Shown here in pieces: positions 47,715 to 59,095 of a stretch of 64,000 bases of DNA; the first letter of the stretch is position 1; each line of letters starts with the position of its first letter. The notes under the pieces were generated by a model, which did no database searches, was not told where the DNA came from, and saw nothing but the letters and a program-made list of their open reading frames with translations. The translations under genes were made by a program, and so were the position numbers. The stretch is from Paguma larvata (lineage: Eukaryota; Chordata; Mammalia; Carnivora; Viverridae), in the NCBI GenBank assembly GCA_030068075.1, contig CM057833.1, positions 48,627,587 through 48,691,586 of the forward strand, read 5' to 3'.

Positions 47715-47990
47715 CGGAGGTGGAGAGGAAAGGAGAGAACCACGATCACCGCAGTATTGTCCGGGAAGGAGCCGCCGCGATTCACTCTCGTCTCTCTGAC
47801 CTGGAAGCGCCGAGCGGCCCCGGGAGGTGTGCTCCGCTCCTGCAAATGTGAGCGCTGGCAGCCTGGGTGCGCCCCGCGGTGTGGGGCTCTGCGGCGGCCC
47901 TTCTGGAGCGCCGTGTCCCGGAAGTCTCTCCAGAGAGCCAAACAATGCCGGCTGTTCCTGGCCAGGCCGGGCCGGCTTACTCGGTTTCGT
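47715..47990. promoter_or_regulatory. isolated CpG-island-like segment
   Basis: I count about 27 CpG in roughly 275 bases, with GC content clearly above the surroundings (gccgccgcga, cgccgagcggcccc, cgccccgcggt, gcggcggccc). Most of this window is CpG-poor, so the density suggests DNA kept unmethylated in the germ line, as in promoters or orphan islands. Open frames of 158 (47634-48110 plus) and 141 residues (47621-48046 minus) cross it, but GC-rich DNA has few stop codons and neither frame is recognisable. A pseudogene of a CpG-rich first exon is the alternative. Confidence 0.6.
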
Positions 47991-48920
47991 GTTTTAGGAG
48001 AGGTGCTTTGGGGTAACAGAACTGGCTCTGTTTCCACCATGACCACATCAGCCCCGGTTTCCGCTGTGCAAAAACAAAATTCTAAAAAATGTTACCATAC
48101 CAAATCGTAGGCGGCTTTTGTTTTATAAACAACTTTTTTTTTTTTTTTTGGTCTGTGGAAACTGTAATAAAGACCAATACCAAATCCAGTTGTTTTCCAG
48201 AAAGCCAACTTGGGAGACTTTCTCTCAGCATGAGGTCCTGTGCTTCTTTTCCAGCAGATAGTCTTAAAATCTGACTCCATGTGGTCAAGAGCACAGCAGT
48301 GGGTTCTCAGCACCTCAGTTTGGAATGGCAGGCTTCTTTCTGCTGCTGGAAGATAAGGTTTCAGTATCAGTCATAGAGCACCGGTAGGAAATGGCCAGAG
48401 TTGAGGAAGCGTTCTCAGAGAGGATCTCAGCTCCACGGGAGAAGGGAGAGAATCTGCGGGTTGGAGCGCCATCCCTTCTGGGCTCACATACCCACAGGTT
48501 ATGAGAACACTTCAGGAAGGCTCTGATATTCTCAGGTGTCTGAATCATTCCCAGAAGCTCATGTCTTCCAAATGCCTTACTTCTTTCAGTACGATTTTGT
48601 TTAAGACGAGTAAGACGAAAGCTTACCACAGGAAGTTACTGATTGTCCAACACAAAGAAGGTGAGGGTGATAATATTAATGGAATAAATATGTTTTAGGA
48701 GAAAATCTAGCAGATTCTTATTATTTACGCATATGACAAATCACAAAATAGAGTTGGATGCCAGGAGCCTTTCCCTTGGGACTAAGAAACTATGGGTTTA
48801 TCTGCGATAATCCCCTGAGCATGGATCCGTTTACAACTGACTCCAATGGAGAATTTACAACAGGGGGAATTTGCGTTGTGTGTTTTCATGCCAGATTGCA
48901 TGAAGCGGTGGTGAAGATCC
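47991..48920. other. no gene recognised
   Basis: Single-copy DNA with a T-run at 48135-48150. Confidence 0.4.
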
Positions 48921-48934
48921 AGACAGCCATTTTC

Positions 48935-49127
48935 TTTCTTTCTTTTTTTTTAAGTTTATTTATTTACTGGGGGGACTGAAGCGGCAGAGAGAGAGGGGGA
49001 GACAGAATCCCAACCAGGGATTCAGCACAGAGCTGGTCACGAGTCTCAATCCCATGAACCGTGAGACATGACCTGAACCAAAACCAAGAGTCAGACGCTT
49101 CGCCAACTGAGCCACCCAGGTGCCCCA
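48935..49127 (-). mobile_element. SINEC, antisense
   Basis: Head on the minus strand ends at 49127. Perfect 14-bp target duplication agacagccattttc at 48921-48934 and 49128-49141. Confidence 0.98.
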
Positions 49128-49141
49128 AGACAGCCATTTTC

Positions 49142-49340
49142 AAACCTATATCTGTTACCTCCTAGCTATGCCTCAAATTCCACATCTACAAAATGGGGAT
49201 AAAAATATACTTATTTAAAAGTGTTGTTATGAAAGTTAAATGATATAATCCATGAAAATGCTTGGCATAGGATCTGATGTATAGTAAGTGCCCAATAAAC
49301 ATCACTTATAAAAATTATTATGATAATTGTAACTTATGCA
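49142..49340 (+). mobile_element. MIR SINE, sense
   Basis: ccacatctacaaaatgggga, gaaagttaaatgatataatc, gatgtatagtaagtgcccaa, then an ATTATTATGATAATTG tail. Confidence 0.82.
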
Positions 49341-50603
49341 TTATTACTAAATCTAATATTTGTTTCTAATGAATCCTATTTCTTTCTATTTTTCATTCCA
49401 TTTTTTTTCTCTGCCTTTTGAATTCAGAATGTCTGGTATATTAAGTAGTAAAATGTAAAGTCACTTCCTCAAGGCAGGTTTCTTTCAGAAATACTATAGA
49501 TCATGCTATCAATTTCTTTAAGCATCTTGCCTCACTAATTCCAATTGCAAGGTAACACTAAAATCAGCATTCTTTTCTACCTACTACTGGATTATTAACC
49601 TCTGTTTAGAATCTTCTTTACTATTCCCTTTTCAGCTCCTGACACATGGGGTTGCTCAAAAAATATGTGTTGAGTAAGTAAGTGTTCGTCATTCATACAG
49701 GGGGAAAAAAAACAACTACTACTGCTTTAGTAACCTCCACCATTCTTCTAACACTTTTCTGACAAAGAAATTTCCCTGGTGAGTAGGAAGTTCTAAGATA
49801 GAGGTGGTTGTGAGCAAGGGAAACTCCCCATTCTTGCATTTCACTCTTCTGGGGGTCTGTGTTAAAGAAGTCACTCTTAGGAACAAAAGCTATATGACTA
49901 GCTAGTACATCTCATTAGAAATGTCATTTGAAATACCAACTCATTATTTTAATAGCCCCTTCCTTAACTTAGGGTCAGAATTATTTTACCAGCATCACCC
50001 TTTTCACTTATTTTGGGAAAGAGCAGCCACTGTCTCATGTCCCCTCTAATTGGATAAGTGATTCTTCCTAACCTTGAAACAACGAAATAGAAAGTATGCC
50101 CAGTGACCTTAAAAAGCCTTCTCCTTTTCTAATTGGCATGTATAAGCTAGAATTTTTTTGAACAGTGCTCTGAGTTCCAACACCTTCCTGTAAATGGGCA
50201 TGCATGTGAGTGGGTGAAAGATGGAGGATGGTGGTGACAGAAACATGCATCTCCTTCATTTCAAGTCAAATGAAGAGGGCTTCCATTGGGCCACAAGGCG
50301 AAAGCAACATGTTGGCAGATAAAACCATGGCCTATATTCTGACTCCCACTGGGATATCTAGAAGCTGATCAATGGAATGACTGGCCGCTTTGATGGCAGA
50401 TTCAGGAGAAGGCTGCTGAGTTGGAGAAAGTCCTATACACCCTTACTTTGGGGGGACAAAGGGTGAGCATTTCCCATGGAACAGACATGGTGATGCTAAA
50501 GAGAGAGTTGAGCCACAGACCTGTTAAGTTTTTTCCAACTGAACCTCCTGGGTAGGGGAATTCCACCAAGTGTGAGCCAAGACACCAAGTAAATCAGGGT
50601 CTA
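49341..50603. other. no gene recognised
   Basis: About 1.26 kb of single-copy DNA. The part 50260-50600 may be an old repeat, but I cannot name it. Confidence 0.4.
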
Positions 50604-51510
50604 CAGAAATGGGCACAAGATATGAATAGACATTTTTCCAAAGAAGGCATGCAGATGGCTTACAGACACATGGAAAGATGCTCAACATCACTCATCATCA
50701 GGGAAATACAAATCAAAACCACAATGAGATACCACCTCACACCAGCCAGAATGGCTAAAATTAACTCAGGCAATGACAGATGTTGGTGAGGATGCGGAGA
50801 AAGAGGATCCCTTCCCTCTGGTGGGAATGCAAACTGGGGCAGCCATTCTGGAAAACAGTATGAAGATTCCTCAAAAAATTAAAATAGAACTACCCTACAA
50901 CCCAGCAATTGCACTACTAGGTATTTATCCAAAGGATACAGGTGTGCTACTTCGAAGGAGCATATGCACCTCAATGTTTATAGCAGCACTATCAACAATA
51001 GCCAAAGTATGTAAAGAGCCCAAATGTCCATCGACAGATGAATGGATAAAGAAGATGTGGTACATCACACACACACACAGGGGAGTATTACTCAGCAATC
51101 AAAAAGAACGAAATCTTGCCATTTGCAACTATGTAGATGGAACTAGAGGGTATTATGCTAAATGAAATTAGTCAGAGAAAGACAAATATTATGTGACTTC
51201 ACTCATATGTGGAATTTAAGATACAAAACAGATGAACATAAGGGAAGCAAAAACAATATAACAACAAGGAAGGGAACAAAACATAAGAGACAGATATAGA
51301 GCACAAACTAGGGTCACTAGAGGGTTTGTGGGTGGGGGGAAGGGCTAAATGGGCAAGGAGCATTAAGGAAGACACTTGCTGGGATGAGCACTGGGTGTTA
51401 TATGTAGGGGATAAATCACTGGATTCTACTTCTGAAATCATTACTGCACTATATACTAACTAACTTGGATGTAAATTTAAAACTTAATTAATTAAATTTT
51501 ATTCTGACTA
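50604..51510 (+). mobile_element. 5'-truncated carnivore L1, sense
   Basis: Contains the L1 3' portion in order: acaagatatgaatagacatt, atgctcaacatcactcatca, aaatcaaaaccacaatgaga, tggtgggaatgcaaactgg, acaacccagcaattgcacta, aaatgtccatcgacagatga, then the carnivore-type 3' end gatgagcactgggtgttata and ttactgcactatatactaac. A (CA)n insert sits at about 51066-51080. The 130-residue frame at 50773-51165 lies in this decayed L1. L1 supplies the retroposition enzymes; this copy is dead. Confidence 0.93.
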
Positions 51511-51734
51511 CTTGTGGAAAAATCACAGTAAAGAGGCAATAGAGAAACAGAAAGATCAAATGCAGGGCTACTTCACTGGTCCCCCTGAGGTGTAAGGAAG
51601 CCTTGGACCAGAGCAACAGAGGTGAAAGTGTTGAGAAATTATTGAATTCTGAATGTATTTTGAAGCTGGTACCCAGAGGACTTAATGCATCTGAGGGAAA
51701 AAGAAGAGTCTTCTTCGACTACAAAGTCTTTGAC

Positions 51735-52060
51735 CTGAGCAATTCTTTGAGTGAATGAATTCATTATTGAGTGAATGAATGAATGGGGATTTAATAAGAT
51801 CAGATAAGATCAGATTTACATTTCAGAAAGCCCACGCTGGCAGCTTAGCGAAAGATGAATTGAGCATGGAGACTGAAGGCAAGGAGAGAAGTTGGAAGCC
51901 CACTAAGACAGTCCAGGGGAAAGATGCCGAGGCTCTGAGGGAGGTACAGAAAGGAAAGGATAGATGTGAGAAATATTCAAGATATCAAATTATTAAAACG
52001 TGGTGATGTGATAATAGTGAGGGATGAGAAACAGAATGGCTTCCAGATGCTCGGGTGAGG
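51735..52060 (-). mobile_element. L2 LINE, antisense (diverged)
   Basis: atttacatttcagaaagccc, acgctggcagcttag, aagacagtccaggggaaaga: L2 antisense words in order. Confidence 0.55.
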
Positions 52061-52130
52061 AGTAGTTTCACCCCACTGATGAAGAACATGGAAGAAAAAG
52101 GTGCAAAGGAGGGGAAAAGAGAATAGAAGT

Positions 52131-52640
52131 TGTGATGTTTAATTTTATGTGTCAACTGAAGGGATGCCCAGATAGCTGGTAAAAACATTACTTCTGGGTA
52201 TTTCAGAAGAGATTAGCATTTGAAACTATAGACAGAGTAAAGATTGCCCTCACCAATGAGAGTGGGCATCAATCCAACTGCTGAGGACCCGAATGGAACA
52301 AAAAGGTATAGGAAAGGTGAGTATGTTCTCTCTTTGAGCTGGGACATCCATCTTCTCCTGCCCTCAGACATCAGTGCTTCTGGTTCTTGGGCTTTTGGAC
52401 TCAAACTGGGACTTGTATCATTGGCTCCCCTGGTTCTCAGGTCTTTGGGTTTGGTCTAATGCTACACCACCAACTTTCCTGGTTCTCCAGCTTGCAGACA
52501 GCAAATCATGAGACTTTTCAGCTTTCGTAATTGCATGAGCCAATCCCTTACAATATGTCTGTATCTATCTATCTATCTATCTAGACATAGATATATACAT
52601 ATACGTTCTGTTTTCTCTGGAGAACCCTGACCAACACTGA
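52131..52640 (+). mobile_element. solo LTR of MaLR/ERVL class, sense
   Basis: tgtgatgtttaattttatgt start, atgagagtgggcatcaatcc, gagctgggacatccatcttc, tcatgagacttttcagcttt, then tctggagaaccctgacc near the end: a widespread mammalian LTR. A (CTAT)n run lies at 52561-52585. Confidence 0.6.
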
Positions 52641-53076
52641 TGTGGAGCTCATTCTTGAACTCAAGGTAGAACTTTTTAATCCTGCTTCAAGGTAGAACTT
52701 TTTGCCCAAGCAGCCAGGGGTACCATCAGCAGACAGCCTCCAGATGTCAGTCCCTTTGGGGTTTGCCTCAGCAGCAGAGAGCCACTTTGCCCACGTTCAT
52801 GCCCTTCCTTGACAGCCCATGTCCAATTTGTGATCCCATGGGGGTCTAAAGGCCCAGTTACTCTGCCCGTGATGCGATAATTCTAACAGATCACATACAC
52901 TCTAGAGCTCCCTGGAGAATGGGCTTAGTCTTTGTCAGGCCTGCACCACAGCTGGACTGCTCTCTCTGCCCGATCCTGCTACCCCACCTGCCTTCCACAG
53001 GTGTTGACCCCTAATAAATATCCTGCATGTCAATCTCTGCCTTGGCATCTGCTTCCCAAGAACCCAACCTGTGACA
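52641..53076 (+). mobile_element. ERVL-like LTR, sense
   Basis: Begins tgtggagctc directly after the preceding LTR, has AATAAA at 53013-53018 and ends in CA at 53076. Two bases later comes tggcaccaggaatgga, which has the place and look of a tRNA-Leu-type primer binding site as in ERVL. This is an ancient endogenous retroviral remnant. Confidence 0.6.
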
Positions 53077-53431
53077 GTTGGCACCAGGAATGGACCAAAA
53101 GAGCAGGCTATAGGTTTCGGATTTGGGAGCTGGATCACTCATCATCCAGCTGGCAAGAAGAACTTCGTCACTAGTGACAGGTGGAATACAGATGGACCTT
53201 GGCAGCAAGTGGTGATCTAGTTGTGAACATGCTCCTGTATGGTGAACTGGAATGGTGTATCAGAGGAGGAGACTGTACTAGTTGGTATAAAGCATCAGGC
53301 ATTTGAGAACTATGGGGTAATCACTAACTATGAGGAAAATAGGACTGGGTACTTGTTGATAAGTGCCATTAGTAACTTAGAAAAAGATAATGAAGAGCAA
53401 CCTGAGGCAACAGGCATTTGAAAACCAAGTG

Positions 53432-53652
53432 GAAGGGGCGCCTGGGTGGCTCAGTCGGTTAAGTGTCCAACTTCAGCTCACGTCATGATCTCATGCTTTG
53501 TGAGTTCCAGCCCCACATCGGGGGCTCTGTGCTGACAGCTCAGAGCCTGGAGCCTGTTTCAGATTCTGTGTCTCCCTCTCTCTCTCTGCCCCTTTCCTGC
53601 TTGTGCTCTGTTTCTGTCTCTCTAAAAAGTAAATAAACATTTAAAAAATTAA
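53432..53652 (+). mobile_element. SINEC, sense, inserted in the ERVL remnant
   Basis: Complete copy. Perfect 14-bp target duplication ttgaaaaccaagtg at 53418-53431 and 53653-53666. Confidence 0.98.
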
Positions 53653-54569
53653 TTGAAAACCAAGTGAGAAAGCTGGAGGGGCTCCCTGGTAACAAGGATT
53701 CCGTCTACTCCAGCGGGAAGGCAGAGAAAGTTGAGGCCCACACCCAAGACTTAAGTCAAAGTGGCTAAATTCTAGAAAACATTAAATGACCAAGCAAATC
53801 ACACCTGTTAACAGGGACAAGGTTCTGTTTGGGGGAAAAAATAAGACCTGACACAAGATTATCTAGCTAAATGTCCTTTCAAGTTTTGAACTCTTAGACT
53901 CCTCTGAACTCACTCAACCTTCAGAAATGTCCCACCCTTTCTAGTAAGAGTGAGAATCCCCCTTTCCTGAACACGATGCAGAGACTTCTGACCTGAAAGA
54001 CAGCATGTGTCCCTCACAGTATCTATGCCCCCCTCCTTCCCACTCCTGCCAGTAGGCTATAACTAGAAGTAGCTCACAATGTAATCCAGCTGGAGATATA
54101 CTAGCACTAATAAGGGAGGAAAGGGACTACTCCCACTATTCTCCAAAGATGCTATACCAACACATACTAGGAGGAGCTGGAGAGTAGGTGTGGGCTGGAT
54201 TCTGAAGGTACCTGATCGAGGGGGTTAGAACATGAAGTTAGGTAGGGATGGGTTTATTTACTTGGGAGCACTCTGCCAAAATACAGGATTTAACACCTCG
54301 ATAATATAAATTCGCTTCTTGGACAGCTCCAAAAAGTATTGGAAAAAGCAATGGACCACATTAAGTGAACTAAACATTTCAGAACTGCTGTGCCAGATGG
54401 TTGAGAAAGTGATTCAAAGGTTCACAGATGTAGGCATGCTAGAATGGATATAATAAGTAAGGCCAGAAGACTCACCAAATGATTGTTCTCCATGAGAATG
54501 CCAAGATACACCATTTACGAAGACCAGAAAGAATGTTGTGGTGAGAATGTCAGAAAGCTGCCAAACTAG

Positions 54570-54680
54570 CGTCTCTAAAACACACATCTGACCTTCTTAC
54601 CTTCTGTTTAAAAACCCTTCAGTGACTCCCCATTCTTCTGGGGATCATCAAAATGTTCCAGAGCACTGCACAGTAGGCCA
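54570..54680 (+). mobile_element. L2-like fragment, sense
   Basis: acacacatctgaccttctta, aacccttcagtgactcccca: L2 words in sense, inside the stretch otherwise called ERVL-like. Confidence 0.5.
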
Positions 54681-55799
54681 GGGCTATTAGTAGGAGAGGC
54701 CATTTCAGAAATAGACTCACATAACAATAGGTATAAGAACCTCCCCCTTCACCCCAAAGAGTAGAGGTTGGGGGTGATGCTTAACTACCAGAAGTCAAAG
54801 GGACATAATTATCCTATGGAGACCATGGTTGGAGTGGCAGCCAAAAGGGTTTGACTCACAAAGATTTATTAAGATGCCTAGTAGAATATGGCATTTTTCA
54901 GCTAAAAAGGGTCTTAATCAGCGTTTACCTCCCAAGTAATCAAGGATGGATAATAGCAGACTGAAGGCAGTTAGGTAAAAAGATAGTAAAAAGTCACAAT
55001 CTCTAGTTTCTGGACTTCAATCCGTTTTCAGACCCAGACTCGCTAACTCAACAGGAGGCCAGCTCTCCAGGAGGAAGGACCCTGCAACACCCAGCAAATA
55101 TACATGGTAATGATTTTCCTATTGCTTCTCCAAAGGGACATATGGCCATGCACTTGGGCAACTACACACTTAGGAAAAGGAAATATTCAAACATTTCAAG
55201 GACTGTGGGACGCAGTTGGCATGACTACTAAGAGCGCTGAACAATCATCATGGCCCCTCTCTCACAGTAGGGAATTACAGGGGCCAGGTAATGGATGGAA
55301 TCCTGGCCAAGGTCTAGTTTACACTGGATCCATGACCCACCCAGTGGTCACTTCCCCATCCCTGAATGTTCCACTGGGTTTGATATACTGGACTCCCATA
55401 TCGAGTCCTTGATCTCCCATAGTGGGTAAAGTCAAGTAGAAGTCTCTGAAAATGCCCTACCTCCAGCTCAGCCAAAAGAGTACCACATTCCAGCACAAGG
55501 AGGGTACAAATTAGTTGAGTAATCTGTTGTTAACTCCTGGGAAACATCTGGTCTCTGCAGAGGCTCGACTGGAGAATTAAGCAAAGATATGGTGGGACCT
55601 TTGTGAAGAGGCTTTCGAGACAACTGAGGAGTAATAGCAAGAGTGGTAGGGAAGAGAACCAGGAAACGGCGGTACCACGGCAAGCAAGGGATCAAAGCAT
55701 TAATACTAGCAGAGTATGATAGCGAGGTCTGAAGGTGTCCACCGCCCCTTTGGTAAATGGTGTATCACTAATGGCCTTAGAAATGGCAATTCTAGCCAC

Positions 55800-55990
55800 A
55801 TCATTCACTCATTCCTTTAAAAAATATTCATTGCATATGTTATCTACTGCTGATAGATGAATAAAATAGACACGATCCGTTTCCTCATGAAAATGTATAG
55901 TGTAGTGGACAGTAAAGAAAGCCAGGTTGTGTGGAATAAATAATAGGAAAGGAAATGAAGTCAGCTAGTATTTATTACTTCAGGTTTGGA
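55800..55990 (-). mobile_element. L2 LINE 3' end, antisense (weak)
   Basis: cattcactcattcctttaaa, aatattcattgcatatgtta, then a gtgtagtggacagtaaag word. Confidence 0.5.
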
Positions 55991-56214
55991 AATAATAGAA
56001 AAGAAGTATAAAAAACATGTGTACAATTAGAGCCAAAAGCCCATATCAAGTCCCATAGTCATATACTCATAAAGCCCCCAAAGTACCTCCTGATTAGTTG
56101 TTAGTTGGTTTTCATGTGAGAGGGGCAAGCTTACCCTCAGCAGCTGTGCCTGGAACGAGCATCATGATCTGAGAAGTCAGGGCTTGAGTTGAAATCTGAA
56201 GGATGAAGCGTTAA

Positions 56215-56270
56215 CTAGGAGAGCGAGGGCAGGGAGGGGGAGGGAAGGAAGGAAGGGGAGGGGAGGAGAG
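56215..56270. repeat. purine-rich G-run tract
   Basis: gggcagggagggggagg, then (GGAA)n, then ggggaggggagg. Several G runs of three or more with short loops, able to form a G-quadruplex. Confidence 0.8.
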
Positions 56271-57182
56271 TATGCTCAGCCTTCGAGGAAGGGTGAGGCT
56301 GGCTGGTGCCAATACTTGTGAGAGGGAATAGCACAGCTGGTTTGGAAAGTGCCAGATGAAGCTGGGGGCTGGGAGCCACAGCCACACCTTGCTGCTGTTC
56401 TGCTCTAGTGACGCTGACAACTAGAAATAGAAAGTCCCTTCTTCTTCCTTCCGTCTCCCAGTCCCCCTCCAGTTCTTCCCATTGGCGGGCCATCGGCTAA
56501 TAGCGAGCCAACTGGCCAGAGTTTCTGAGAACTACAGTCTGCAGACCCTGAGCCCAGGGTCACCGAGCAGAACGCAGAAGGGTTGTTTTGGAACTGGCAG
56601 ACAAGAGGTAAATAAACACCACAACCATATCAGAGGAAACGGATGGCTGGAGGGGCTTAACTCTGGGCTTACACAAGGAGACTGGTTGACCGTGGTTGGA
56701 GGGCCAAGAAGTACAGGTTCTCGTACCTCACAGGGAGCCAGCGGGTGGGAGGTATGACCAGACATTCCTTCTCCTCTTTGTTGTCTGGTGTTGGCAGTTG
56801 AGGAGATGCCGCAGAGCCTGACGAGGGCAAGAAACAGTACTGGCAAGGGTCCCGAGCACATCTGGCAGGTGCCCCCTGGGGTCCCGGAACCTGCATTCTT
56901 TATGCAGAGGAGGTCAGGCTGGCCGCCACAGTCCCTTCCTCGTTGTTAAGATTTTCCTGGGTGGAAAAGCATTAGCAGGGCTTTCTAGGACAGCCAGACC
57001 ATATGAATGAAATTTAGAGGAGAATAAATTGCAAAGCATGTTTGGAAGATAGTCAGAGCATCTCCTCCCTTTTTTTTCCCCCTTTCCTTTACAAGACGGG
57101 AAGGAGATTTTAAAAACTAAGTGTTTTAAAATCAGTTGCTTTCTTATGTGGCAGAAGCAGCTAACTAAAAAATACAATGGGA
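56271..57182. other. no gene recognised
   Basis: Moderately GC-rich single-copy DNA. Overlapping frames of 91 and 109 residues on opposite strands (56482-56861) are unrecognised. Confidence 0.4.
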
Positions 57183-57387
57183 GGGGCACCTGGGTGGCTC
57201 AGTCGGTTAAGCTTCCGACTTCAGCTCAGGTCATGATCTCACAGTTCGTGGGTTCGAGCCCCACATCCGGCTCTGTGCTGACAGCTCAGAGCCTGGAACC
57301 TGCTTCGGATTCTGTCTCCCTCTCTCTCTGCTCCTCCCCCACTCAAGCTCTGCCTCTCAAAAATTAAATAAACCTTAAAAAAATTTT
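57183..57387 (+). mobile_element. SINEC, sense
   Basis: Complete copy with little divergence. The flanking aatggga words are a weak target duplication. Confidence 0.96.
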
Positions 57388-57499
57388 AAAAAATGGGAAA
57401 ACATCCCATTCTTAGGATCTGGAGAAATAAAAACCTAGGAATACCTTTAACAAGAAATGTGTGTAATTTACCCATAGATGAAAGCTTTAAAAATTTAAA

Positions 57500-57683
57500 T
57501 ATTTATTTATTTTTGAGAGAGAGAGCGCGCACAAGCATGGGAGAGGCAGAGAGAGAGGGACAGGGGATCTGAAGCGGGCTCACAGCAGCGAGCCTGATGT
57601 GGGGGCTCAAACTCACAAACTGGGAGATCATGGGAACCAAAGTTGGACACTCAACCAACAGAGCCACCCAGGTGCCCCAAAAA
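57500..57683 (-). mobile_element. SINEC, antisense, inserted in L1
   Basis: Perfect 15-bp target duplication ctttaaaaatttaaa at 57485-57499 and 57684-57698. Confidence 0.98.
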
Positions 57684-58078
57684 CTTTAAAAATTTAAAGG
57701 ACTAAAAATAGCACTGGAATAAGTGGAGAGACAGTCTATTGGAAGTTTAAATATCATTAAAATATAAATTATTCTCCAACTTAGCTGAGTGTTTAATAAA
57801 GTTACACACACACCACACACACACATAAACTTTACCAGCACAGTTTTTAACCCAACATATGCTTAAATATCCTGAAAATTAATCATTCTCATGCAATTTG
57901 ATGATAATCATTCTCATATTATTTAATGAGAATACAAGTGGGTAAAATTATTCTAGAAGCAATTTGGCCAGGTAAATCAAAGATTGTTTTAAATGTCAAC
58001 AATATTTTGATCTGGTATTTTACATTTATTTTATTTATTTATTTATTTTTTAATATTTATTTATTTAAGTTTTTAATT

Positions 58079-58514
58079 AAAACATTTTTTTTTTTATTTG
58101 AGAGAGAGAGCACACAGGCAGGGGAGGGGCAGAGAGTGAGGCAGAGAGAGAATCTTTTTTTTTTTTATGTGTGGTTTTTTTTTTTTTTTTTTTTTTTTTT
58201 TGAGAGAGAGAGAGTGCGAGCAGGGGAGGGCCAGAGAGAGAGGGAGACAGAATCCAAATCAGGCTCCAGACTCTGAGCTGTCAGCGTAGAGCCTGTCACG
58301 GGGCTCCAATTCACAGACCGCGAGATCATGACCTGAGCCGAAGTCGGTCACCCAACTGACTGAGCCACCCAGACGCTGAGAGAGAGAGAATCTTAAGCAG
58401 GCTCCACCCTTAGCACGGAGCCTGACGTGGGGTTCAATCCCACAACTCTAGGTTCATGACCTGAGCCAAAATCAAGAGTCAGATGCTCAACCAACTGAGC
58501 CACTCAGGTGTCCC
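58079..58514 (-). mobile_element. SINEC, antisense, middle shell
   Basis: Its halves are 58079-58156 (tail, CT tract) and 58381-58514 (core and head). Candidate target duplication ttaagtttttaatt (58065-58078) / ttaagattttattt (58515-58528). Confidence 0.88.
58157..58380 (-). mobile_element. SINEC, antisense, innermost and youngest
   Basis: Complete copy inserted into the CT tract of the middle SINE. Perfect 14-bp duplication agagagagaatctt at 58143-58156 and 58381-58394. Long T-run tail at about 58175-58201. Confidence 0.95.
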
Positions 58515-59095
58515 TTAAGATTTTATTTTTAAATAATCTCTACATCCAAAATGGGGCTTGAACTCACAACTCCAAGATCGAGAGCCACATGCTCTACTGA
58601 CTGAGCCAGGCACCCCCAGAATTTTACTTTTAAGAATTTATCTGAAGAAATAACCAGAAATGCTGATAAAATTTGCCTAGGAGGATACTTATAAGATATT
58701 TATCATTTATAAAAACTAGAAACCCCCTAATATCTACCTACAAGAGAATGGTAAGTAAGCTATATACTCAATTGATTTATACAGGCAATTAAAAAGCATA
58801 TTTTTTATGAGTACTCAAAGATTGGGAGAAAGTTTAGGATAAATGCTAAGTGAGAAGAACAGAATTCAACATTTTATATAATGAGATTCATGTGTGCGTA
58901 TGTGTGCACATATGTGCGTGTATATATATATACACACATATGCTTCTACATACATAGGGAAAATTGGAAAGCAATTCACCTAAAAGTTATAAAAGAGTTA
59001 ATCTTGGGCGATGAAATCATAAGTAATTTTTATTTTACTCTTTATATTTACGTGTTTCAATTTTTACCATGAAAACATTATTTAATCAGAAAAAG

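Larger units (their letters stand above)
53077..55765 (+). mobile_element. ERVL-like internal remnant, heavily decayed
   Basis: Follows the LTR and putative primer binding site. Several stretches (for example around 54360-54450 and 55330-55400) have the feel of decayed ERVL internal sequence, but every frame is broken; the longest is 102 residues at 55104-55412. A piece at about 54570-54680 looks like sense L2, so the region may be mosaic. No 3' LTR was recognised. Confidence 0.42.
58028..58620 (-). mobile_element. old SINEC-related element, antisense, outer shell of a nest
   Basis: Its body (58520-58618) holds atggggcttgaactcacaac and actgactgagcca on the plus strand; its T-rich tail lies at 58028-58064. 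The L1 target words attttacattt (58017-58027) and attttactttt (58621-58631) flank the whole nest. Later SINEs landed in its tail. Confidence 0.75.
57410..59095 (+). mobile_element. old L1M-type LINE, sense, split by SINEs
   Basis: Pieces at about 57410-57484, 57699-58016 and 58632-59095 read as one old L1: aaaacctaggaataccttta, agaagcaatttggccaggta, aagaatttatctgaagaaat, tggtaagtaagctatatact, gataaatgctaagtgagaag. A TA/CA repeat lies at about 58918-58940. Confidence 0.65.

Noticed and set aside
47621..48110. 141- and 158-residue frames as a coding exon
   Set aside because: GC-rich DNA has few stop codons, frames exist on both strands, and no motif is recognisable. Kept only as a CpG-island finding.
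50773..51165. 130-residue frame as a gene
   Set aside because: It lies inside the 3' part of a truncated L1 and has no independent start or promoter.
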